From NCBI GenBank assembly GCA_020692215.1, contig JAIMKW010000002.1, positions 124,001 through 188,000 of the forward strand: DNA of 64,000 nucleotides, read 5' to 3'. The stretch comes from Sandarakinorhabdus sp. (GTDB lineage Bacteria > Pseudomonadota > Alphaproteobacteria > Sphingomonadales > Sphingomonadaceae). Of this stretch, positions 52,806 through 63,969 are shown in pieces; position 1 is the stretch's first letter; every line of letters begins with the position of its first letter. Made by a program: the position numbers and the translations under genes. A model generated the notes under the pieces. The model saw only the letters and a list, made by a program, of their open reading frames with translations, was not told where the DNA came from and searched no databases.

Positions 52806-54408
52806 GCAGCATGATGGAGCGAGCGATTGCCGATGGCACGACCGATGCGCCCTGGTGGCGGGGAGCCGTCATATACCAGATCTATCCCCGCAGCTTTCAG
52901 GATTCCAACGGCGACGGCATTGGCGATCTTGCCGGGATAACCCGCAGGCTAGTCCATGTTGCCAGATTGGGGGTAGATGCAATCTGGCTCTCGCCCTTCT
53001 TCGTATCACCTATGAAAGACTATGGATATGATGTTGCAAACTATTGCGATATCGATCCAATTTTTGGAACGATGGCGGACTTTGACGCGCTTGTAGCGCG
53101 CGCCCATGCGCTGGGCCTGAAGGTTATCATCGACCAGGTTTATGCCCACACATCGGATGCACATGCGTGGTTCCGGTCAAGCCGCCAGAGCCGCAGCGGG
53201 CCGCATGCTGACTGGTATGTCTGGGCAGACCCGAAGCCCGATGGCTCTCCGCCAACCAACTGGCAATCTGTCTTTGGTGGACCTGCGTGGACCTGGGATG
53301 CCCGCAGGCAGCAATATTATATGCACAACTTCCTGCGCGAACAGCCGCAGCTGAACGGCCACAACCCCGCTGTGCAGGATGCCCTGCTGGCCGTTGCCCG
53401 CTTCTGGCTGGAGCGGGGCGTTGATGGTTTTCGCATCGATGCCATCAACTTCGCGATGCATGACCTGCACCTCAGGGACAATCCGCCCGCTCCGCCAGGC
53501 CCGCGCACGCGGCCTTTGATTTCCAGCTGAAGCGCTACAACCAGTCCCATCCGGATATCCCGGCGTTTCTGGCACGGCTTCGTACCTTGGTCGATCACTA
53601 TGGTGCAACCTTCACAGTCGCCGAGGTGGGCGGGCCAGACCCGATTCCCGAAATGCGCGCCTTCACAGCAGACAACCGCCACCTGAATTCGGCTTACAGC
53701 TTCGCCTTCCTGTATGCCGACAGGCTGACCCCGCAGGTGGTCGCCAATGCCTTGTCAGACTGGCCCGACCAGCAAGGCCTGGGCTGGCCCAGCTGGGCGC
53801 TGACCAACCACGATAGCCCGCGTGGGTTGTCGCGCTGGGCAGAACCGGCCCATCGGCAGGCCTTTGCCCGCATGGCCATGCTTTTGCTGATGGGCCTGCG
53901 CGGAAACCCGTTTCTCTATTACGGTGAGGAACTGGGTCTGACACAGGTCGATATCCCCTTCGATCAGCTGAAAGACCCCGAGGCCATCGCAAACTGGCCG
54001 CTCACGCTTTCCAGGGATGGCGCCCGCACGCCCATGCCCTGGGAGGCCGAATGCGCGAATGGTGGATTCTCGTCTGCTGCGCCCTGGCTCCCGCTTGGTG
54101 CAGATCATCTGGCTCTTGCTGTCGATCAGCAGGAGGCCGATCCGGACTCGCTCCTGAACCTGGCCCGGCGCCTGATCACGCTGCGCAAGGGCGAGCCGTG
54201 CCTGCGGCTGGGCAGGCTTGAGCGACTGGAAGCCGATGCAGACCTGTTGCGATTCGATCGGCTGCACGACAAGTGCCGGCTGCGGCTTGCCTTCAATTTC
54301 GCGCCAGAGCCAAGGCCGCTCGATTGGGAGGGGCGCATCCTTGCGGCTGTGAATGGTGCTGATGGCACAACCCTCCCGCCTTTCGGGGCTGTGGTGTTGG
54401 AAGGCTGA
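52802..54408 (+). pseudogene. GH13 alpha-glucosidase with a one-base frameshift
   Basis: The start overlaps the amylase stop (ATGA). The first frame (to 53530) has WWRGAVIYQIYPRSFQDSNGDG, GYDVANYCDIDPIFG and GFRIDAINFAMHD with the nucleophile Asp (about 213). After RDNPPAPPGPRTRP it runs into a stop. The -1 frame continues the family sequence directly (FDFQLKRYNQSHPDIPAFL), then AEVGG with the acid/base Glu and TNHDSPR with the third Asp, to 54408. One missing base near 53513-53521 explains it. Intact it would be about 535 aa (oligo-1,6/alpha-glucosidase, GH13_23-like). A sequencing error is possible. As written, no active enzyme is made. Confidence 0.85.
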
Positions 54409-54491
54409 CAGTTCCGCTTGGGCAGGGCAAAATGTGGAACTGGCTTGCAAAGGCGGCTGTTCCCCGGCCTCCCTGCTGCTAAGGATAGGGC

Positions 54492-55937
54492 ATGACTGCT
54501 GTTCTCCTCTTCGGCGCCACTGGCGACCTTTCCCGCCGCATGCTTCTTCCATCGCTCTATGGCCTATCCGTAGATGGCCTGCTGGCGGGTGATGTCAGGA
54601 TTGTCGGCACGGCGCGGTCCGATCTCGACGATGCGGGCTTCCGGGCACTGGCCGCCGAGGCGCTTGCGCCCCATGTTGGCCATGGTTTGGGGGATCAGGC
54701 GCGCGCCGATGCCTTCCTTGGGCAGCTTGCCTATGTGCCCCTCGATGCGACCGACATGTCAGGCTATGCGCGCCTGGCCCAGGCGGCGGGCGGCAATGAC
54801 CAGCCTGTTGCGATATTCCTGTCCACGGCGCCCTCGCTGTTCAAGCCGACCATTGAAGGGCTGGCCGGTGCCGGGCTGACAGGCCCCAATGTGCGGATCG
54901 GGCTGGAAAAGCCGTTGGGATCCGATCTCGCATCCTCGGCAGAGATCAACGATGCGGTGGCCGCAGCCTTTGCCGAGACGCAGATATTCCGCATCGATCA
55001 CTATCTGGGAAAGGAAACGGTTCAGAATCTTCTGGCGCTACGGTTCGCCAACGTTCTGTTCGAACCGCTGTGGCGATCAGAAGCGATCCAGCATGTGCAG
55101 ATCACCGTTGCCGAGACAGTCGGTCTTGAAGGTCGCGTGGATTTCTACGATGGCGCTGGCGCCTTGCGGGACATGGTGCAAAACCACATGCTGCAGCTGC
55201 TCGCGCTGGTCGCCATGGAGCCGCCATCCCATTTCACCGCAACCGCCGTCCGCGACGAAAAGGTCAAGGTGCTGAATTCGCTGCGGCCGATCGATGGCGG
55301 GCGTGTCTCGTCGCACAGCGTGACCGGCCAATATGGCACCGGAGCCGTGGGCGGAAAGCCGGTGCGCGGCTACGCCGAGGAACTGGGCCGTGCGTCGTCA
55401 ACGGAAACCTTCGTGGCGCTGAAGGCGCATGTGGACAATTGGCGGTGGAAGGGGGTCCCCTTCTATCTGCGGACAGGCAAGCGGCTGGAAACGCGAAAGT
55501 CCGAAATCCTGATCGCCTTTCGGCCTGTGCCGCATTCCATCTTCGGAGAGGATGTGCGCGGAATGGCGCCCAATCGGCTGCTGATAAGCCTTCAACCCGA
55601 AGAGAATATCCAGATGTCCCTGATGTCGAAGGTTCCCGGGCTGGACCGCGCCAGCATACGCCTGCGCGAGGTGGCGCTGGATATCGGGCAGAAGGATGCC
55701 TTTGCCGACACCCGGCGGCGGATTGCCTATGAACAGCTTCTGCTGGACCTCATCGAAGGGCGGCAAACCCTGTTTGTGCGGCGCGACGAGGTGGAGGCGC
55801 AATGGTTGTTCATCGATGGCATCCGGAAAGGCTGGGCTGAAAACGGCATGCAGCCACGGCCCTATTCGTCCGGAACCTGGGGTCCTTCGGCCGCAATCGC
55901 GCTGATCGAACGCGACAATGCCAGCTGGAATGATTAG
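54492..55937 (+). CDS. zwf: Glucose-6-phosphate 1-dehydrogenase
   Basis: 481 aa. NADP-binding LLFGATGDLSRRMLLPSLYGL at the N-terminus, substrate-binding RIDHYLGKETVQNLLALRFAN (about 168-188) and a conserved KPVRGYAEE; it ends SWND. It oxidises glucose-6-phosphate, opening the Entner-Doudoroff route. First gene of zwf-pgl-edd-glk-eda, about 80 nt after the glucosidase remnant. Confidence 0.96.
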   Translation: MTAVLLFGATGDLSRRMLLPSLYGLSVDGLLAGDVRIVGTARSDLDDAGFRALAAEALAPHVGHGLGDQARADAFLGQLAYVPLDATDMSGYARLAQAAGGNDQPVAIFLSTAPSLFKPTIEGLAGAGLTGPNVRIGLEKPLGSDLASSAEINDAVAAAFAETQIFRIDHYLGKETVQNLLALRFANVLFEPLWRSEAIQHVQITVAETVGLEGRVDFYDGAGALRDMVQNHMLQLLALVAMEPPSHFTATAVRDEKVKVLNSLRPIDGGRVSSHSVTGQYGTGAVGGKPVRGYAEELGRASSTETFVALKAHVDNWRWKGVPFYLRTGKRLETRKSEILIAFRPVPHSIFGEDVRGMAPNRLLISLQPEENIQMSLMSKVPGLDRASIRLREVALDIGQKDAFADTRRRIAYEQLLLDLIEGRQTLFVRRDEVEAQWLFIDGIRKGWAENGMQPRPYSSGTWGPSAAIALIERDNASWND

Positions 55938-55964
55938 GGCAGGCACAAAGGAAAGGCAGGCCCG

Positions 55965-56660
55965 ATGATTGAAGCGGAATGGTGGGATTATGATACCCCC
56001 GAGGAGATGGCGCAGGCCGTCGCGGGGGATGCGCAGTTCGTAATCGAATCGGCGCTGGATGCTCGTGGCGATGCAGTGGTTGCCTTTCCGGGCGGCAGCA
56101 CTCCCCTGGCTTCGCTGGAGCTTCTGAAGGCGGCCAAACTGAAATGGCGGGATGTGACCATCCTTCCAACCGACGACCGGCTGGTTGCGGTGGACAGCAA
56201 GCTCAGCAACGTCCGCATGCTGGCCGAGCGCTTCCTTCCGCTCGGGGCACGGGTGTTGCCCCTGACAGGCGGCGACCTTGGCGTCGCGGAAGCCGGTCGA
56301 GCGGCCGATGCGCGGCTGCAGGCGATCCACTGGCCGCTCGATCTCGTGTGGCTGGGCATGGGGGCCGATGGCCATACGGCCTCGATCTTCGCCGGGCCCG
56401 ATCTTGAAGCCGCACTGTCCGCTCCACACAGGGCTGTCGGTGTCACGCCTGATCCGATGCCGGAAGAGGCACCCGTTGCCCGGGTGACGCTGACCAAATC
56501 CGCGATTCTTTCGGCGCGCGCCATGCTGATCTCGATCAGGGGTGATGAAAAGCGTGCCCTGCTGGAGCGCGCCCTTGAAGAAGGGGCGAGTTCACGATTG
56601 CCCATAGGCCGGCTGCTGGCCGACGCGACACAGGCGATCGACATCCACTGGTGCCCCTGA
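55965..56660 (+). CDS. pgl: 6-phosphogluconolactonase
   Basis: 231 aa. [39 protein letters not shown] and [19 protein letters not shown] are the DevB/Pgl motifs. It hydrolyses 6-phosphogluconolactone from Zwf. 27 nt after zwf; it ends 14 nt before the chosen edd start. Confidence 0.95.
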   Translation: MIEAEWWDYDTPEEMAQAVAGDAQFVIESALDARGDAVVAFPGGSTPLASLELLKAAKLKWRDVTILPTDDRLVAVDSKLSNVRMLAERFLPLGARVLPLTGGDLGVAEAGRAADARLQAIHWPLDLVWLGMGADGHTASIFAGPDLEAALSAPHRAVGVTPDPMPEEAPVARVTLTKSAILSARAMLISIRGDEKRALLERALEEGASSRLPIGRLLADATQAIDIHWCP

Positions 56661-56674
56661 TGGCGGAGATTCCG

Positions 56675-58489
56675 ATGCACCCGACAGTCGAATCCGTCAC
56701 CCGGAGGATCATCGAACGCTCTTCCCAGAGCCGCCGCCGCTATCTCGATTTCATCGATCGGGAACGCGGCAATGGGCTTAACCGGGAACGCCTTTCCTGT
56801 TCCAACCTTGCGCACGGCTTTGCAGCTGCCGAGGGGGACAAGGCAACGATCCGCGGCGGCCGCGCCTTCAACATCGGGATCGTCACCGCGTTCAACGATA
56901 TGTTGTCGGCGCACCAGCCCTATGGCCGTTATCCCGAACAGATGAAGATCTGGGCGCGTGAAGCCGGGGCTACCGCACAGGTGGCCGGCGGTGTTCCGGC
57001 CATGTGCGATGGCGTAACCCAGGGCCAGAGCTCGATGGAGTTGTCGCTGTTCAGCCGGGACACGATAGCGCTGGCAACGGCTGTCGGCCTTTCGCACGCC
57101 ATGTTCGAAGGTGTCGCAATGCTGGGCATCTGCGACAAGATCGTGCCGGGCCTGCTGATCGGCGCTCTGCGATTTGGGCACCTTCCAGCCATATTGGTGC
57201 CCGCCGGGCCCATGCCATCGGGCCTTCCCAACAAGGAAAAGCAGCGCATCCGCCAGCTCGCAGCCGAAGGCAAGGTCGGCCAGGACGCGCTGCTGGAAGC
57301 CGAAAGCCAGAGCTATCACAGCCCCGGCACATGCACATTCTATGGCACCGCCAACTCCAATCAGATGATGATGGAGGTCATGGGGTTGCACATGCCCGGT
57401 TCGGCCTTCGTGAACCCTGGCACGAAACTGCGGCAGGAACTTTCGCGTGCCGCGGTGCACCGGCTGGCGCGCATCGGCTGGGACGGAGAAGATTACCGTC
57501 CGCTTGGCCGCTGCATCGATGAAAAGGCCATCGTGAACGCCGCGGTCGGTCTGCTGGCGACGGGCGGCTCCACCAATCATGCCATCCATATCCCGGCGAT
57601 TGCGCGGGCGGCCGGGATCATCATCGATTGGGAAGATCTTGATCGGCTGTCATCGGCCGTGCCGCTGATCGCCAATGTCTATCCGGCAGGGCAGGGTGAC
57701 GTTAACCACTTCCACCAGGCCGGTGGCATGGCCTTCACAACGGCAACCCTGCTGGAAGCGGGGCTCCTTCATCGCGATATCCTGACTGTCGCGGGGCGTG
57801 ATCTGGGCGACTATGCCGCCGAAGCAGCGCTGGAAGACGATCAACTCGTCTGGCATGCTGCCCCTGCCGAAAGCCGCGATTCCACGATCCTGCGGCCAGT
57901 GTCTTCTCCATTCCATACCGATGGCGGCATGCGGCTGGTGGCCGGAAACCTTGGGCGCGGCATCGTGAAAACCAGCGCCGTTGATCCAGCGCGCCTGTCA
58001 ATCGAAGCGCCATGCCGGGTGTTCGAAGACCAGCACGCGGTGAATGATGCCTTCAAGGCCGGAGAGCTGGATCGCGACGTGATCGTCGTCGTGCGCTTTC
58101 AAGGGCCGCGCGCCAACGGCATGCCCGAACTCCACAAGCTGACACCGCCGCTGGGTGTGCTGCAGGACAAGGGCTTCAAGGTCGCCCTTGTCACCGACGG
58201 GCGGATGTCGGGTGCGTCGGGCAAGGTGCCGGCCGCCATCCATTTGACACCCGAGGCCCATGGCGGCGGGCCGCTGGCACGGGTTCGGGATGGAGACGTG
58301 ATTCGGATGTGCGCAGTCAAAGGAATCGTGGAACTTCTTGTTTCAGAACAAGAGTTAGAAAAACGCACACCAGTGGAAATGCAGCATGAGCAATGCGGGG
58401 CGGGCCGGGAACTGTTTGCCCTGTTTCGCGACCGTTGCGACGCTGCCGAACAAGGCGCATCGCCCACCCTCGCGGCGGCTGGGCTGTGA
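56675..58489 (+). CDS. edd: Phosphogluconate dehydratase
   Basis: 604 aa from the ATG at 56675, chosen for GGAG 6 nt upstream and the [13 protein letters not shown] family start; an ATG at 56660 is also in frame. [4Fe-4S] ligand region [33 protein letters not shown] and [21 protein letters not shown]-terminal [18 protein letters not shown]. It forms KDPG from 6-phosphogluconate. The stop shares bases with the glk start (TGATG). Confidence 0.96.
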   Translation: MHPTVESVTRRIIERSSQSRRRYLDFIDRERGNGLNRERLSCSNLAHGFAAAEGDKATIRGGRAFNIGIVTAFNDMLSAHQPYGRYPEQMKIWAREAGATAQVAGGVPAMCDGVTQGQSSMELSLFSRDTIALATAVGLSHAMFEGVAMLGICDKIVPGLLIGALRFGHLPAILVPAGPMPSGLPNKEKQRIRQLAAEGKVGQDALLEAESQSYHSPGTCTFYGTANSNQMMMEVMGLHMPGSAFVNPGTKLRQELSRAAVHRLARIGWDGEDYRPLGRCIDEKAIVNAAVGLLATGGSTNHAIHIPAIARAAGIIIDWEDLDRLSSAVPLIANVYPAGQGDVNHFHQAGGMAFTTATLLEAGLLHRDILTVAGRDLGDYAAEAALEDDQLVWHAAPAESRDSTILRPVSSPFHTDGGMRLVAGNLGRGIVKTSAVDPARLSIEAPCRVFEDQHAVNDAFKAGELDRDVIVVVRFQGPRANGMPELHKLTPPLGVLQDKGFKVALVTDGRMSGASGKVPAAIHLTPEAHGGGPLARVRDGDVIRMCAVKGIVELLVSEQELEKRTPVEMQHEQCGAGRELFALFRDRCDAAEQGASPTLAAAGL

Positions 58490-59454
58490 TGGAACTGGTT
58501 GCGGCCGATATCGGGGGAACCCATGCCCGTTTCGCCATCGCGACCGTGAACGATGCGGGCAGGATCGATCTGTCCCATCAAAGCAAGCTGAAAGTTGCCG
58601 AACATGCCAGCCTGCAATCGGCGTTTGAGGCCTTTGCGCTGGGCCTCGGAAGGCCGGTTCCGCGCGTTGCCGGGATCGCGGTTGCCGCGCCGGTCGATGG
58701 CGAACTGCTGAAGCTTACCAACAATCCATGGGTTATCCGGCCCGGCCTGATCGCTGAACGGCTCGGGCTCGATCATGTTGTTCTGGTGAACGATTTCGCA
58801 GCTGTTGCCCATGCTGTTGCTGTCAGCGGCCCCGGCGATTTCGCGCATCTTGCCGGGCCGGATGGTCCGCTTCCCCAGAGCGGCATTGTCAGTGTCATAG
58901 GGCCCGGAACAGGGCTTGGCGTTGCGGCCCTGGTTAAAGGGCAGCCCCCGCGTGTGATACCGACCGAGGGTGGCCATATCGATTTTGCCCCGCTCGACAG
59001 CCTTGAGGACATGATCCTCAGCCATCTGCGGGCGCGATTCCGCCGGGTCTCGGTGGAGCGGATCGTCGCCGGCCCTGGCCTTGTGAACATTCATGCTGCG
59101 CTGGCTGCGATCGAGGGCCGCGCTGTTCCCGCGAGAGATGACACGACCCTTTGGAAGGATGCCATCAGCGGAACAGACAGTCTGGCACAATCAGCGCTGG
59201 ATCGGTGGATGCTGTCGTTGGGAAGCGTTACCGGCGATCTTGTGCTGGCGCAGGGCAGCAGCGCGCTGGTGATGGCCGGCGGACTGTTGCCAAGGGTTGC
59301 GCATCTGTTGCCTCAATCGGGGTTCCACAGCCGTTTCACCGCCAAGGGGCGGTTCGAATCGCGGATGGCGGCCATCCCGGTTCTGCAGATCACCCATGCC
59401 GAGCCTGGCCTTCTGGGTGCAGCTGCGGCCTATCTTTCGGAGAGTGCGGCATGA
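58489..59454 (+). CDS. glk: Glucokinase
   Basis: 321 aa. Proteobacterial (non-ROK) glucokinase: phosphate-binding VAADIGGTHARFAIA at the N-terminus, VNDFAAVAHAV with the catalytic Asp (about 101), IGPGTGLGVAAL, PTEGGHIDFAP. It phosphorylates the glucose released by the amylase/glucosidase. Overlaps edd by 1 nt and eda by 4 nt. Confidence 0.95.
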   Translation: MELVAADIGGTHARFAIATVNDAGRIDLSHQSKLKVAEHASLQSAFEAFALGLGRPVPRVAGIAVAAPVDGELLKLTNNPWVIRPGLIAERLGLDHVVLVNDFAAVAHAVAVSGPGDFAHLAGPDGPLPQSGIVSVIGPGTGLGVAALVKGQPPRVIPTEGGHIDFAPLDSLEDMILSHLRARFRRVSVERIVAGPGLVNIHAALAAIEGRAVPARDDTTLWKDAISGTDSLAQSALDRWMLSLGSVTGDLVLAQGSSALVMAGGLLPRVAHLLPQSGFHSRFTAKGRFESRMAAIPVLQITHAEPGLLGAAAAYLSESAA

Positions 59455-60065
59455 CAAAGATGGAAACCATCATGCGCACGGCGCCGGTCATCCCGGTGCT
59501 TGTGGTTGAAGACGTCGCGCATGCTGTTCCGATTGCGCGGGCGCTGGTGGCAGGGGGCTTGCGGGTGCTTGAAGTGACCTTGCGCACAACCGCCGCACTC
59601 CAGGTGATCCACGAAATGCGCACGGTGCCCGGCGCCATTGTCGGCGCGGGCACTGTCCTGAATTGCCGGGATCTCGATGCCGCCATGGGCGCCGGCGCCG
59701 AATTCATCGTTTCGCCGGGCCTCACCGAACGGCTGGCACGCACGGCGCAAGACAGGGAAGTGCCATTCCTGCCGGGCATTGCCAACGCCGGTGACATCAT
59801 GCGGGGGCTTGATCTGGGGCTGGACCGTTTCAAATTTTTTCCAGCCGAAGCATCCGGTGGATTGAAGACCCTGAAAGCGCTTGCAGCACCGTTCCGCCAC
59901 GTCCGTTTCTGCCCCACAGGTGGGATCACACAGGCAAGCGCGCCGGAATGGCTGGCGGAAGAGGCGGTGCTGTGTGTCGGCGGCAGCTGGCTTGTCGGCA
60001 AGGGCGCGCCCGATGTGGACGCAATCACGTCAGCTGCATTTAAGGCATCAACCCTAGCGGGTTAG
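59451..60065 (+). CDS. eda: KDPG aldolase
   Basis: 204 aa, ATGA overlap with glk. PVIPVLVVED, LEVTLRTTAAL (phosphate-binding Arg), IVGAGTVLN, and the Schiff-base Lys in FKFFPAEASGG (about 128). It splits KDPG to pyruvate and glyceraldehyde-3-phosphate. Last gene of the cluster; its end overlaps the convergent CpeT-like gene by 12 nt. Confidence 0.96.
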   Translation: MTKMETIMRTAPVIPVLVVEDVAHAVPIARALVAGGLRVLEVTLRTTAALQVIHEMRTVPGAIVGAGTVLNCRDLDAAMGAGAEFIVSPGLTERLARTAQDREVPFLPGIANAGDIMRGLDLGLDRFKFFPAEASGGLKTLKALAAPFRHVRFCPTGGITQASAPEWLAEEAVLCVGGSWLVGKGAPDVDAITSAAFKASTLAG

Positions 60066-60734
60066 CCTCTTGAATTCATAAGCAATTCCGCCGGGAACGC
60101 GAAAGGCGTAGCTGCCATCGGGCAGCACGCCTTCCTCCTCGTAGAACAGCATGTCTGCATTGATCGTGATGCGTGCGCCCAACCGCATGGTGCGCCCCGA
60201 CTGGGCTGTAATCCTGCAGCGTTCGTCGATGGCGGCGCTCCAGCCCCCCGGGCCCGGTGCGAGGGCCAGCGAGCACGCGGCTCCGTAGCCGATAAGATCC
60301 GCAGGGCCAAGCGCGGCAAAGCGCTCTGTGGTTCCGCTTGCGCCCGCATAGCCAGCTGGTTCGCGGAAGGCGAAGAAATCCATTTTTGCGCTATCGGCCC
60401 CCGGTGTGAAGATCCAGAGCCGCTGCCGGCTTATCGGGCCGTCGGGCCCATCCTTTCGCCATTCCAGATAGACAGCCCGCCCCTCCGCGCCAGTCAGTTG
60501 CGGTGCGTTGATGATCCGGAAAGTGGCATATTGCCGGTCTAGCCAAGGATAGGGAAACCCCGCTGCCGGAGGGCGCTTCATAAAATGGGGAGCAGCCGCA
60601 TATTGCCCCGCGTTCGACCATGCCCCTTCCAGGGTTTCCGCTGCGGCTACGGCTGTCGGTGCGGCGCTTGCCAGAAGCGGCGCGCTTTGAAAGAGAACAT
60701 GTGCAGAAACAGCGAAGGCTGTCCGCCAGACGAG
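60054..60734 (-). CDS. CpeT/CpcT-like exported protein without a visible start codon
   Basis: About 227 codons remain after the tRNA-Cys gene. The frame begins KLVWRTAFAV and gives a good signal peptide (AHVLFQSAPLLASAAPTAVAA), but there is no ATG, GTG or TTG in frame between the tRNA and the signal; only a CTG inside it. The mature part resembles the CpeT/CpcT fold: LEGAWSNAGQYAAAPHF, VYLEWRKDGPD, RQRLWIF, and a terminal GGIAYEFKR. In non-phototrophs this family has unknown function. The start given is a boundary, not a known codon. Either a rare start, a mutation or a sequence error. Confidence 0.6.
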   Translation of the reverse strand, partial: LVWRTAFAVSAHVLFQSAPLLASAAPTAVAAAETLEGAWSNAGQYAAAPHFMKRPPAAGFPYPWLDRQYATFRIINAPQLTGAEGRAVYLEWRKDGPDGPISRQRLWIFTPGADSAKMDFFAFREPAGYAGASGTTERFAALGPADLIGYGAACSLALAPGPGGWSAAIDERCRITAQSGRTMRLGARITINADMLFYEEEGVLPDGSYAFRVPGGIAYEFKRLTR

Positions 60735-60747
60735 CTTTGCTGCGTTG

Positions 60748-60821
60748 TGGAGGCCCGAGCCGGAATCGAACCGGCGTGCGAGGATTTGCAGTCCTCTACG
60801 TAACCACTCCGCCATCGGGCC
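60748..60821 (-). tRNA. tRNA-Cys (GCA)
   Basis: 74 nt with encoded CCA and discriminator T. Acceptor GGCCCGA/TCGGGCC, D arm GGCGGAGTGGTTACG, anticodon loop with GCA in GGACTGCAAATCC, T arm GCCGGTTCGATTCCGGC. It lies about 14 bp before the CpeT-like frame on the same strand. Confidence 0.96.
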
Positions 60822-60910
60822 CCGAAGGTTCGCTGAAAAGCGAGCGGACGCGCCGTCTAGCAGGGCGGGCGGCGGCTGCAAAGCCCCCGGCGCTTCTCCT
60901 GATGCGGCTG

Positions 60911-61219
60911 TCACGGGTTTTCCTTCAGATGGGTGCCGATCTCGTCGAAAAAGCGCTCCAGCTGGTGCAGCACATTCACCTTGAAGGCATAGTTCACATC
61001 GGCCGAATTGCTTTCGATGATGGTCGATTCGTCCACCTTCTCGGCATAGGCGTTTGCAAGGCTTTGCACATATGCGGGTGTCAGTTCGATATGACCGCCA
61101 TCCGCCAGCAAACGCAGTTGCACCACCATCATCTGCCGCACCAGCATTTCCAGCGTGGTTATGCGCGCGACGATCACCACCGGGTCCAGTTCGATCTGTT
61201 CTTCGCGGGGATCGGCCAT
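60911..61219 (-). CDS. Small protein of unknown function
   Basis: 102 aa from the ATG at 61219 (MADPREEQIELDPVVIVARI); an upstream start is less likely. Predicted mostly helical and acidic: TTLEMLVRQMMVVQLRLLADGG, SLANAYAEKVDESTI, VLHQLERFFDEIGTHL. It may form a coiled coil. No family recognised. It lies 10 nt after a DUF1232 gene, so probably co-transcribed. Confidence 0.7.
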   Translation of the reverse strand: MADPREEQIELDPVVIVARITTLEMLVRQMMVVQLRLLADGGHIELTPAYVQSLANAYAEKVDESTIIESNSADVNYAFKVNVLHQLERFFDEIGTHLKENP

Positions 61220-61229
61220 GGCCCTTCTC

Positions 61230-61616
61230 CTACCAGTAGCGCAGCGCCCAGATCTGGAGCGCAATGAATGTGGCGATGATAGCCCAGAGCCCGATGATCA
61301 TGATGGCACCAAGCCGGCTGATCGGTCTCTCCACAGCCGCATCGGCAGCTGCGCGATGCTCTGCCATCAACGGGCGGGGAACGATTCTGACAGCTACGGT
61401 GATCCCGAACCACATGATGAGAAGATCATCGATCACTCCCAGGATGGGCACAAAATCGGGAACCAGATCGATAGGCGAAAGCACATAGGCGCTCACGATC
61501 CCGCCGATAACCTTGGCGATGAAAGGTGTGCGCGGGTCGCGTGCCGCAATCCACAGCATATGCGCATCGCGGCGCAACCGGTGCGAAGTGCGCTTAGCCC
61601 AGTCTCCAACAGCCAT
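61230..61616 (-). CDS. DUF1232 (YkvA-like) membrane protein
   Basis: 128 aa from the ATG 7 nt after AGGGA. The DUF1232 core is AKVIGGIVSAYVLSPIDLVPDFVPILGVIDD split over about 37-66, with the SPIDLVPDF signature. A hydrophobic helix is part of that core and a second (IMIIGLWAIIATFIALQIW) is at the C-terminus. Function unknown. Divergent from the epimerase gene (47 bp). Confidence 0.9.
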   Translation of the reverse strand: MAVGDWAKRTSHRLRRDAHMLWIAARDPRTPFIAKVIGGIVSAYVLSPIDLVPDFVPILGVIDDLLIMWFGITVAVRIVPRPLMAEHRAAADAAVERPISRLGAIMIIGLWAIIATFIALQIWALRYW

Positions 61617-61663
61617 CTGCATTCCCTAGCGGTGCAGCGCGGCGGGCGCTAGGCACCACAAGC

Positions 61664-62644
61664 ATGAGACAGCTGACCGCCCGCATCGAACGGTGGGATA
61701 CCGCCCAACCCTTCACCATCGCCCGGGGAACCAAAAGCTTTGTGGACGTTGTCGTCGCAGAAATTCGCGAAGGATCGCACAGGGGCCGCGGAGAAGGGAC
61801 AGCCATCTACTATCGTGGGGAGTTGCCGTGCTCCGTGCTGGAAGCAGTCGAAGGCATGGCAGACGCTATCCGCGGGCGGGCAGGAAGGGCGGACCTGCTG
61901 GATATGATGCCCCCAGGCGCTGCGCGCAACGCGCTTGATTCCGCGCTTTGGGATCTGGAGGCGAAACAGGCCGGCAAGCGGGTCTGGGAGCTTGTGGGCC
62001 TGCCGCAGCCAAGACCCATGCTGACAGCCTATACGATCAGCCTGGGGAATCCGGGCGCCATGGCACAACAGGCAAAGGCCGCGTCTGGCCGAGAGCTTCT
62101 GAAGCTGAAACTGGGCGGCGAGGGCGATCTCGAACGGGTGGCAGCCGTCCGCGCGGCCGCGCCCGATGCGCGCCTGATTGCGGATGCAAACGAAGCCTGG
62201 GCAGGACAGGATGTGGAACGCCTTTGTCATGCGTTGGCCGAATACCGGCTGGAACTGGTAGAGCAGCCCTTGCCTGCCGGTGCCGACGGCGATCTTGCCC
62301 ATGTCCAGTCACCCATTCCCCTGGCCGCCGATGAAAGCCTGCAGAGCCGGGCCGAGCTGGGTTCGGTTGTGGGGCTCTACCGTTTCATCAACCTCAAACT
62401 CGATAAATGCGGCGGCCTGACGGAAGGGCTGGCCCTCATCAGCGCGGCACGCCAGCGCGGCCTGAGCCTGATGACAGGATGCATGCTTTCCACATCTCTT
62501 GGCATCGCCCCGGCGTTCCTGGCCGCCATGCAAGGAAGCTTTGCCGATCTCGACGGACCCCTGCTGCTTGCCAAAGACCGGGAGCATGGCCTGCGCTTTC
62601 ACGGCAGCGATGTGGATCCGCCCGAGGTTGCACTCTGGGGCTGA
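61664..62644 (+). CDS. Dipeptide epimerase (enolase superfamily)
   Basis: 326 aa. Muconate-lactonising subgroup: LKLKLGG (catalytic Lys on one side), metal ligands in IADANEAW (D), LVEQPLP (E) and LAADESL (D), and the opposite Lys in NLKLDKCGGLTEGL. L-Ala-D/L-Glu epimerases, which help recycle murein peptides, have this arrangement; specificity is inferred. It lies 50 nt before eno, in the same direction. Confidence 0.9.
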   Translation: MRQLTARIERWDTAQPFTIARGTKSFVDVVVAEIREGSHRGRGEGTAIYYRGELPCSVLEAVEGMADAIRGRAGRADLLDMMPPGAARNALDSALWDLEAKQAGKRVWELVGLPQPRPMLTAYTISLGNPGAMAQQAKAASGRELLKLKLGGEGDLERVAAVRAAAPDARLIADANEAWAGQDVERLCHALAEYRLELVEQPLPAGADGDLAHVQSPIPLAADESLQSRAELGSVVGLYRFINLKLDKCGGLTEGLALISAARQRGLSLMTGCMLSTSLGIAPAFLAAMQGSFADLDGPLLLAKDREHGLRFHGSDVDPPEVALWG

Positions 62645-62652
62645 ACGCCTAA

Positions 62653-63969
<1,317 letters not shown>

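Noticed and set aside
55988..57589. 533-codon open frame opposite pgl and edd
   Set aside because: Antisense to two clear enzymes; no support.
60748..60914. N-terminal extension of the CpeT-like protein through tRNA-Cys
   Set aside because: The extension would translate a perfect tRNA-Cys gene (MAEWLRRGLQ is a typical tRNA artefact).
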